From Candidatus Fermentibacterota bacterium (GTDB lineage Bacteria > Fermentibacterota > Fermentibacteria > Fermentibacterales > JCC-6): DNA of 5,633 nt. The position numbers and the translations under genes were made by a program. The DNA is taken from NCBI GenBank assembly GCA_030607835.1, contig JAUWJE010000144.1:1-5633 (forward strand), given 5' to 3'. The notes under the pieces are model-generated. The model did no database searches. It was not told where the DNA came from and saw only the letters and a program-made list of their open reading frames with translations. This document shows, piece by piece, positions 1 through 5,633 of this stretch. Position 1 is the stretch's first letter; every line of letters begins with the position of its first letter.

Positions 1-1
1 C

Positions 2-1204
2 TATGCGCCGGTGAATGTACATGAGAAGGGACGCGGTGCGAGTATCTACACGGAACATCTCATCAAGAAGGGTATCGTCCCTTATGATGCAATGGTTCCG
101 AAAGCCCGAATGATTCTGAATAGACCGGATATACGGGACCGCATCTGTGGACGTCTCGCATATATCTTCGTAGATGAGTTCCAAGATGCGGACATTGGAA
201 TGCTTAAAATCTTTGAGCACTTCCGCAAGGCAGGGAGGACAACTTTATATGTTGTCGGCGATCCAGAACAATATGTGATGAGCTTTGCGTACAGAGGCCA
301 CAAACCACCAAGCTATGATCGAATTCCATTTTTCCGCTTCAAGAAATCAGCCAAATTAGTACAGATCGTTGAAAATCACCGATCAAATGGTGAAATCGTC
401 GCCTTTGCGAACCAGTTCCGCGAGGATCCTAAACAGCGAGCAGTTAAACCTAATCGGAACGAACCTAGAGTACTGTTCATACATACCACGAAACTTGATA
501 AAATCGTTCAGCAATTTCAGACTATGAGTGACAATGTGGAAATAGATGGTGAGAAACGGACTCGTTTATACCTCTCGGAAGAGAATGCTACTTTCGATCC
601 TGTCAGTGCTCAATTTAAGTTGGCACCAATTTCAAACATTGGACGAAAGAAGAATACTTTACTCGGAGATGCTCTTGAACTTATATCTATCGCTCTCAAT
701 CTCAGTCAGAAAAGGATTTGCGAGGAGTTTAGGCTGTCACGGCTTCAATGGCGGGCTTTGGGTATACAACTACTAGAGGAACTCCGAGACGATCAGTATG
801 GCATTGATCAACTCAAAGTATTTATAACTGATATATTCGATTTTCAGATATCAAAGCGGTCAGTCAAGGAGATTAAAATTGATTTGAATCTTCTTCATAG
901 TGAATTCGTTAAAGGAGAATCGGGGCAAGTGTCAGAGCTATATGCTTCAATTCGTAAGGCGAAAGGGCTTCAAGCAGACGCGGTACTTGTAGTTGCACAA
1001 AGCATCACCGAGCTAAAGAAATGGTTGCAAACTGACCGTTCGTGCCGTCTGAAAGACAAACAAGATAAGTGCAGACTTGGATATGTAGCTTTTACGAGAC
1101 CGAGAGAGATGCTTTGCATTGCCTGCTTAAAGGAGCTCGATACAGAATTAATCCATATGCTTCGGGATCTTGGAGTTATGACAATGACTGGTGATAATAG
1201 GTAA
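2..1204 (+). CDS. UvrD/Rep-type SF1 DNA helicase, C-terminal part (5' end off window)
   Basis: ATP-dependent 3'-5' helicase or translocase of the UvrD/Rep/PcrA superfamily, expected to act on DNA in the cytoplasm. The frame is open from position 2, so the GTG at position 11 is probably internal; about 400 residues are visible. Counting from position 2, the motifs appear in order: motif II (Walker B) VDEFQD at 57-62, motif III GDPEQYVMSFAYRG at 86-99, motif IV with NHRSN near 125-129, motif V KAKGLQADAVLV at 319-330, and motif VI VAFTRPREM at 362-370. Residues about 190-310 would be the 2B-like insertion and are poorly conserved to my eye. Walker A and motif Ia must lie upstream, which would give a full length of perhaps 500-600 residues. 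It ends with TAA and converges on the next gene across 46 nt. Small UvrD proteins of this size include GajB of Gabija, but nothing visible separates GajB from a stand-alone repair helicase. Helicase identity is secure; a defence role is inference. Confidence 0.9.
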   Translation, partial: YAPVNVHEKGRGASIYTEHLIKKGIVPYDAMVPKARMILNRPDIRDRICGRLAYIFVDEFQDADIGMLKIFEHFRKAGRTTLYVVGDPEQYVMSFAYRGHKPPSYDRIPFFRFKKSAKLVQIVENHRSNGEIVAFANQFREDPKQRAVKPNRNEPRVLFIHTTKLDKIVQQFQTMSDNVEIDGEKRTRLYLSEENATFDPVSAQFKLAPISNIGRKKNTLLGDALELISIALNLSQKRICEEFRLSRLQWRALGIQLLEELRDDQYGIDQLKVFITDIFDFQISKRSVKEIKIDLNLLHSEFVKGESGQVSELYASIRKAKGLQADAVLVVAQSITELKKWLQTDRSCRLKDKQDKCRLGYVAFTRPREMLCIACLKELDTELIHMLRDLGVMTMTGDNR

Positions 1205-1208
1205 ATTG

Positions 1209-1270
1209 GCTCATACCTCTCGAATTTGCAGTTGTCGATGGACAGTCTAACTATATTTCGAGGTAGGAGC
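1209..1270. terminator. Imperfect inverted repeat between convergent gene ends; possible bidirectional terminator
   Basis: The left arm GCTCATACCTCTCGAA (1209-1224) pairs with the right arm TTCGAGGTAGGAGC (1257-1270), with one mismatch and a 2-nt bulge. The intervening 32 nt contain a small nested hairpin, TGTC-GATG-GACA (1233-1244). The right arm lies inside the last codons of the minus-strand gene. The position between two convergent stop codons suits a shared terminator or roadblock. There is no good T-tract immediately after either arm, so intrinsic termination is uncertain. Confidence 0.35.
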
Positions 1271-3617
1271 GAAATGGTTTATTTATCTTGTAATGAATTT
1301 TCTTCCCTTTAGATTTCTTTTGGAGAATCTGAGCCATTTTTTCAAATTTCGTACGTAAATCATCATCATATTGGAATTCAAAACGGCCTTCTCCCACCTC
1401 CCTTCCAAGGAACGTTAAATTGCAGAGCATATTGATTATCTCTCTCAGTTTATTGGTTTCAATGCCACATCTCTTCATAGCCTTGAGAATATCAACATTC
1501 GTTACAATGCTTGATATTCCTATGAACTCAAAAAGCAGAGATTCAAGATCAACATTTGAAGCAGCAGTTTCAGCGATCAATGAATCCATCGCATATCTCG
1601 AATAACTCCTTTGAGCATCTTTTATATCATCCTCTTCTATAACTGTATGTTTCCTGTTGCATGCTTGGGATAGTGCTTCCTTCACCAAATAGATGATATC
1701 ACGTGGTCTGGGTAAAATATGCTGAGTAATATAGTCCTTTATTGGTTGACCATCAACTACTTTACAGAAGAATTTGTCCCATACTGCTTCGGGATTAGAA
1801 AGAGATGATGTTGTATAAATACGTCTTTCAATAATTTGTAATAAGAGTTCGGGGTCAGTCCAAAGAATCCTTGTGTAGGCAATTTTATCTCTCTCTCTAG
1901 CGAGCTTTATTACTTCATTGAAGATATCACTACGAAGAAAGAGAGTTAGAGAAAGCCTTACTGGTCTACGCCTTTGATCTGCTTTCTCGAAATCAGTAAC
2001 AATTCGTCTTGTTACACCTAATAGGGCAAAAATCATTTGAGATAGCAAATTCAGATCGGAATCAACACCCCAATTCTTATCAAGATTATCTATGATAATT
2101 GCTACTCTATCCTTATCCTCCAATACTTTACCAAGGTGTAATCTTAATTTTTGCACTACACCTCGATGGAGTAACTCGCTTATCCTTCTCCTCTGATTTT
2201 CTGATGAGTCTTCCGATTGTATAGATTGAAGACGATTGAGTACGTTTTCCAGTCTTACTGAGAATTCCTCTGTTATTACACTTCTATTCTCATCGCAGAA
2301 TTCAATAATCTCTTTGTCTGCTTCTGTTGTTCGTATATATGCAGGTAAGTTTCTAAGATGTTCTACATAGGATTTCGCTAACTCAGAATATATCAGGTAT
2401 TTCCATAGGCTTTCAATCATGAAACCCTTTTCGGAAATAGATATTGTGAGCTTTAATACTCTCAATAATCCATCTAGCTCGTATGCTACTGGTTTGATTA
2501 CACATACATGATTATTCCTATAGCTACTAAGCTCATCAACCATTTTATACAGAAAAGCTGTTTTTCCTGTTCCTCTTCGTCCAACGAATATTGAACGCAT
2601 TTCCTTCAGTGCTTGCTCAAATGGTCCTGTACGAATAAAATAATTCATCAGATCATCAGGTTCATATTCTGCTATCGGATCGCCAATCGAAATGCAACTT
2701 AGTTCTTCTCTCCTTCTCATTTTATCAGCATAATCTCGAGTTTCAACTCGTGTACTATTAAACGCATCTTGGATCGAATTCAACCATTTACTAGCAATAC
2801 TCTCACAGTTTGCAGCTGTTTTGTGTATCCTGAGCATTTCACCGTAATCTACAGGAGATGTGTAGGGATAGTGCGCAAGCATAAGAATTTGCCTACCAAG
2901 ACCATATGCTAATCCGCATATGAGAGAATTCTTTGCATTTAGAAACCTAGCATCAGTTTGGGCAGAATTATGGAAGTGTGCTACAATAGCATACGACATG
3001 TATGTATTATCTACATACCACGAAAATGACTGTACTGGCACTTCGATCGGATCATCAGTGATGACTTTCAAAGGTAATCTAGCTATTTCCCTTGTAAGTT
3101 TAACAGAAGCATTTGTCTCAACTCCAGCTTTCAGATATAGAAGAGCATAGGTTGGATTAGATTCTTTGGCAGTATCGATAATATCATTAAGTAGCGAACT
3201 CGAAAGATCATGATGAGGACATTCTGCAAAGAAGGCTTCCACAATACCCTGACTGTTACTATATGGAGTATATCCTACATTAGTCAGTACTGAAAACCGT
3301 TTATAATCTGAAAGATTTTGTGTACAAGTATTATCATTAAGAAGCCATATTCTTTTATTCAAAGCAATAGCATATCCAAGTTCAAATAATACATTATGAT
3401 TCAGTGCAGTGATGTCAGCGATGAAGAGATCAGATTCCCGGATTGAATCGCAAATGGCTGTGATGATTAAATGACCACTAGTGCTAACTGACTTCCATCC
3501 TTTAATATCAACTTCGCATGTGTCTGCAATAGTCTTAATTGCTTCTTCGATCGTTTCAGCTAGACTTTCTGGTCGTGAGGGGTAAGCAACAAAGGCAGTT
3601 GGCTTGGGGGACATCAT
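1251..3617 (-). CDS. TIR/NDT-like domain (two copies) fused to Sll1717-like P-loop ATPase; candidate defence effector
   Basis: Complete 788-residue protein, probably soluble: no signal peptide or membrane segment is visible. Residues about 5-130 look like a TIR-like/nucleoside-deoxyribosyltransferase-like fold, with SDLFIADIT at 62-70 and NVLFELGYA at 75-83; E79 is the likely catalytic glutamate. Residues about 155-285 seem to repeat this fold (SYAIVAHF, then LICGLAYGLGRQILML), but the position equivalent to E79 is isoleucine, so this copy is probably not catalytic. The ATPase core follows: Walker A GRRGTGKT at 346-353, Walker B IIIDNLDKNW at 507-516, a sensor-like FLRSDIF at 560-566, and LPRPRD at 635-640. 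Residues about 685-760 look like a winged helix, and the tail is lysine-rich. The DNLDK and RRGTGKT patterns resemble the Sll1717-family or STAND-type ATPases. Related folds cleave NAD or nucleotides in Thoeris and retron-Eco1 immunity; that activity here is inferred. The ATG start at 3617 has a good ribosome binding site. The gene is much more AT-rich than its neighbours, which suggests horizontal acquisition. Confidence 0.85.
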   Translation of the reverse strand: MMSPKPTAFVAYPSRPESLAETIEEAIKTIADTCEVDIKGWKSVSTSGHLIITAICDSIRESDLFIADITALNHNVLFELGYAIALNKRIWLLNDNTCTQNLSDYKRFSVLTNVGYTPYSNSQGIVEAFFAECPHHDLSSSLLNDIIDTAKESNPTYALLYLKAGVETNASVKLTREIARLPLKVITDDPIEVPVQSFSWYVDNTYMSYAIVAHFHNSAQTDARFLNAKNSLICGLAYGLGRQILMLAHYPYTSPVDYGEMLRIHKTAANCESIASKWLNSIQDAFNSTRVETRDYADKMRRREELSCISIGDPIAEYEPDDLMNYFIRTGPFEQALKEMRSIFVGRRGTGKTAFLYKMVDELSSYRNNHVCVIKPVAYELDGLLRVLKLTISISEKGFMIESLWKYLIYSELAKSYVEHLRNLPAYIRTTEADKEIIEFCDENRSVITEEFSVRLENVLNRLQSIQSEDSSENQRRRISELLHRGVVQKLRLHLGKVLEDKDRVAIIIDNLDKNWGVDSDLNLLSQMIFALLGVTRRIVTDFEKADQRRRPVRLSLTLFLRSDIFNEVIKLARERDKIAYTRILWTDPELLLQIIERRIYTTSSLSNPEAVWDKFFCKVVDGQPIKDYITQHILPRPRDIIYLVKEALSQACNRKHTVIEEDDIKDAQRSYSRYAMDSLIAETAASNVDLESLLFEFIGISSIVTNVDILKAMKRCGIETNKLREIINMLCNLTFLGREVGEGRFEFQYDDDLRTKFEKMAQILQKKSKGKKIHYKINKPFRSYLEI

Positions 3618-3623
3618 TTCAAT

Positions 3624-3629
3624 CTCCTT
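3624..3629 (-). promoter_or_regulatory. Shine-Dalgarno site of the NDT-like/ATPase gene
   Basis: On the minus strand AAGGAG lies 6 nt before the ATG at 3617 and 9 nt before a second in-frame ATG at 3614. Spacing and context support the first ATG, although either start would change the protein by one residue only. Confidence 0.65.
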
Positions 3630-3687
3630 GCGTATCTAAATGCCTAAAACTCGTACTGAGAAAAATAAACTCACTCCATCAAGTATT

Positions 3688-3716
3688 GATGTAATTAAAA
3701 AACGCACTGAAAGCAA
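3688..3716 (-). promoter_or_regulatory. Weak sigma70-like promoter candidate for the NDT-like/ATPase gene
   Basis: On the minus strand TTGCTT (3716-3711) and TACATC (3693-3688) are separated by 17 nt, each matching the bacterial -35 and -10 consensus at 3 of 6 positions. This would place a start site about 65 nt before the ATG. The match is weak and would not apply if the host is an archaeon, for which I see no convincing TATA/BRE pair. It is listed because the 174-nt gap after the methyltransferase gene implies that the downstream gene has its own transcription. Confidence 0.2.
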
Positions 3717-3733
3717 GGTTCATTTGCATTGAT

Positions 3734-3763
3734 TCCGTTTTGTGTTACCATAACAATCCGTTT
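3734..3763. promoter_or_regulatory. Perfect dyad flanked by direct repeats, operator-like
   Basis: TGTTA-CCA-TAACA (3743-3755) is a perfect 5-bp inverted repeat around a 3-nt centre. It is flanked by two copies of the direct repeat TCCGTTT (3734-3740 and 3757-3763). Further out, ATTTGCAT (3722-3729) is nearly the reverse complement of ATGCAATT (3785-3792). The element lies about 120 nt upstream of the start of the NDT-like/ATPase gene and just behind the methyltransferase stop codon. It could be a repressor or activator site; binding is not shown, and arms this short arise by chance in AT-rich DNA. Confidence 0.3.
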
Positions 3764-3791
3764 CGTCATAAGAATTCCATATTTATGCAAT

Positions 3792-5633
3792 TTAGTCTTT
3801 TAAAAAATGATCGGTAATATTGTCTTCCTTACTATAACGCTGGTGGTTGAGTTCCATGAGGCGGTCGAGGATTTCGAGTCTGGCGTCTTCGCTGATTGTG
3901 TAGCGGATGTTGTCATTTGCCGGTAGGTAAGGGACGCTGTGGAAACCATGATCCAGTTTGATGTCTGACCAGCCGTAGGCTTCGAGGACTGCGGTGTCGA
4001 TCTTCCTGTGTATTTTCCTGAGTTTGACCAACTCTCCATCAGTTTCCATTGGATCATGGAAGAAATTATACAAGGAAGTTAAGCCTTTCTGCCTTTCGAG
4101 CATGATTTTTCGCCGGGTTGAATCAAGTTGTTTACCCAGAATATTCAGTATTTCTTCAGAATACTTGGTTATTTCTGGAAATGGAAATGTATCGAGAACA
4201 TCACTCGGTGTATAAGTCATATCCATTTTTAACTTAGAACAATGTTTATATGTCCACGAGTAATGAACTGCAGATTCAAAAATACTTCGCAATGGTATAC
4301 AATTCGGAGATAATACAATAATTTTGTGTGAGAATACCCATTCATTAGGAACAAGAACGAAAGCCCATGTCTTGCTAACTTGAGCTTTTATCATAACTTG
4401 AGAGGTGAAATCATCTTCTTGCCATCCTTCCGGATGCTTCTCGAAATGGGCTCCTCTGCCGATGGCATGGTACAAACCTGGAACTGCTTCTGCAAATCTC
4501 CACCATCTCTCTCTGTATAACTTCCTTTTCTTCTTTGATCGTTCTGCCCTTACTTTTTCCTCAACAATCCTGAAAACATCCGGATAGGTTCTTGCCTTTT
4601 CCTCTGGCCAGTCCCAGAAGTTGATGACCCATCTGCTGGGTTTCTGCTCCGGATGGCTGTTTAGATCACGCCCGTTGATATATGGATATAGAACATCCTT
4701 ATTCCGTGGATTCTTTTCAATCAGAGCCAGCGCTTCCTCCTCTTCCAGAACGAAGCCCATTCCAAGTACTACAGATCCCTGGAAGGACAAGTTAGCATTT
4801 GCTTTCAGTTTCTTGGGTGACCATTCTTCCCGGGAAGATAAGAATGCAGAAATTGTTGGAACTTCCTTGTTGCGTATGTGAAATACGCCTCTCCACTGGC
4901 CTTTATGAACATGCACACGGCTTGTTACAATTGCAGCATCCAGTGGCCACGGTTCATCTGGATGAGCGCTGAAAATAGAATTACCCCATTTCAGTATCTG
5001 CTCCAATCCTGTCTGGCGTGTATCCCCTTCTGATATTGTGTTTATGGCCAGGAGGCCAAAGTTGCCACCTTTTCGGAGGAGCTGAATTGCTCTGAGAAAA
5101 AAGTAAGCAACAATATCTGAAGATCCTCTTTTATTCATGGCATGATATATAACCAGATATTCCCTGTATGCTTCTCCGAAGTTACCAGTGATTTTCTTGC
5201 CACCCATGAAAGGCGGATTACCTGTCATAGCATCAAATCCAGGATTCTCCCTTGTGAACACTTCGGGGAATTCCAGTGGCCAGTTGAATGGTGTGATGTT
5301 TTTTAGAAGGTCCTTTGTTTTGTTGTTCAGCTCTTGTTGGTTTTGCTGTTCTGTTATTGCCAGAGTGTGGAAATAACCTCTGAGTTTCTTTCTGTCGGTA
5401 TCGGAGCCTTCCAGGAATTCCGGGGCGATGAGAAGGTTTGCCAGTTCTTTGAGGTCTTTCAGCTCTTCCTCTGCTCTTCTGTTGAGGTTTTCCTTTTCTG
5501 TTGTTTGCAGGATGCCATCTGTTGTCAGTGCTTCGAGTGTTTCTCTGAGTTGTGCTGCTTTGTTGGTCTTTTCTCTTATTATGCTTGTGAAAAGGTCTTC
5601 GGTTGTATCATGTGTTTCAAGATCCCATTTCTC
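3792..5633 (-). CDS. Eco57I/type IIG-like adenine-specific DNA methyltransferase, C-terminal part (5' end off window)
   Basis: SAM-dependent N6-adenine DNA methyltransferase of a restriction-modification or related system. The frame is open to the right edge (613 residues visible), so the GTG at 5261 is internal: the 124 upstream codons read as a helical, charged stretch ending in the family-typical WPLEFPEVF. Counting from the window edge, catalytic motif IV NPPF is at 139-142, followed by GGKKITG. The rest of the catalytic fold (DIVAYFFLRAIQLLRKGG at 173-190, NTISEGDTR at 198-206) comes next. The probable target-recognition region is at about 275-475, with PYINGRDLN at 317-325 and RWVINFWDW at 334-342. 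TYTPSDVLDTFPFPE (473-487) leads into the C-terminal helical module, with VLEAYGW at 549-555 and LDRLMELNHQR at 589-599. The SAM-binding motif I, and any N-terminal nuclease, must be off-window; the family is usually over 1,000 residues. A DISARM DrmMI-like or BREX PglX-like enzyme is an alternative. The gene is co-directional with, and 174 nt upstream of, the NDT-like/ATPase gene. Confidence 0.88.
   Translation of the reverse strand, partial: EKWDLETHDTTEDLFTSIIREKTNKAAQLRETLEALTTDGILQTTEKENLNRRAEEELKDLKELANLLIAPEFLEGSDTDRKKLRGYFHTLAITEQQNQQELNNKTKDLLKNITPFNWPLEFPEVFTRENPGFDAMTGNPPFMGGKKITGNFGEAYREYLVIYHAMNKRGSSDIVAYFFLRAIQLLRKGGNFGLLAINTISEGDTRQTGLEQILKWGNSIFSAHPDEPWPLDAAIVTSRVHVHKGQWRGVFHIRNKEVPTISAFLSSREEWSPKKLKANANLSFQGSVVLGMGFVLEEEEALALIEKNPRNKDVLYPYINGRDLNSHPEQKPSRWVINFWDWPEEKARTYPDVFRIVEEKVRAERSKKKRKLYRERWWRFAEAVPGLYHAIGRGAHFEKHPEGWQEDDFTSQVMIKAQVSKTWAFVLVPNEWVFSHKIIVLSPNCIPLRSIFESAVHYSWTYKHCSKLKMDMTYTPSDVLDTFPFPEITKYSEEILNILGKQLDSTRRKIMLERQKGLTSLYNFFHDPMETDGELVKLRKIHRKIDTAVLEAYGWSDIKLDHGFHSVPYLPANDNIRYTISEDARLEILDRLMELNHQRYSKEDNITDHFLKD

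Noticed and set aside
11..1204. Helicase starting at the GTG at position 11
   Set aside because: The frame is open upstream to position 2, and the protein would lack Walker A; a truncated frame at the window edge explains it.
2920..3150. Plus-strand 76-codon frame opposite the effector gene
   Set aside because: It is a shadow of a well-supported minus-strand gene with recognisable motifs; no ribosome binding site or family signature was seen.
3640..3732. A 30-codon plus-strand frame (MPKTRTEKNKL...) antisense to the effector leader
   Set aside because: It has no Shine-Dalgarno sequence, overlaps the likely promoter and leader of the opposite gene, and its lysine-rich content is expected from AT-rich DNA.
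3618..3791. CRISPR array, tRNA or transposon end in the intergenic gap
   Set aside because: Only two 7-nt direct repeats occur, no cloverleaf can be drawn, and there is no transposase or target-site duplication.
4621..4881. Plus-strand 86-codon frame opposite the methyltransferase
   Set aside because: Serine/phenylalanine-rich shadow of the conserved minus-strand coding region, with no recognisable motif.

Overview
The window is a compact defence-type locus with three large genes and almost no non-coding DNA. No rRNA, tRNA or other lineage marker is present, so the host cannot be named. The methyltransferase gene favours AGA/AGG arginine codons and the DNA is of low to moderate GC, which would fit a methanogenic archaeon or a low-GC bacterium. 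That is only a weak hint.

Layout: (1) Positions 2-1204, plus strand: the C-terminal ~400 residues of a UvrD/Rep-type superfamily 1 helicase. Its Walker A half lies off the left edge. (2) Positions 1251-3617, minus strand, convergent with the helicase: a complete 788-residue protein. It appears to carry a TIR-like/nucleoside-deoxyribosyltransferase-like (NDT-like) domain, a second degenerate copy of that fold, a P-loop STAND/Sll1717-like ATPase core and a C-terminal winged-helix-like region. (3) Positions 3618-3791: a 174-nt AT-rich leader holding the ribosome binding site of gene 2, a weak promoter candidate, and a perfect dyad between two direct repeats. (4) Positions 3792-5633, minus strand: the C-terminal 613 residues of an Eco57I/type IIG-like adenine DNA methyltransferase, running off the right edge.

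The most interesting element is gene 2. A putative nucleotide- or NAD-cleaving N-terminal domain joined to a sensor-like ATPase is the architecture expected of an abortive-infection effector, in which the ATPase detects invasion and unleashes the effector. It lies between a helicase and a DNA modification enzyme and is clearly more AT-rich than both (33-35% GC in lines counted by hand, against about 40-55% next door). This suggests it arrived separately as a cargo gene of a defence island. Whether the three genes act together is not shown by the sequence. Gene 2 has its own leader and may be an independent system, while the helicase may belong to a Gabija-like or other nuclease-helicase pair whose partner is off-window.
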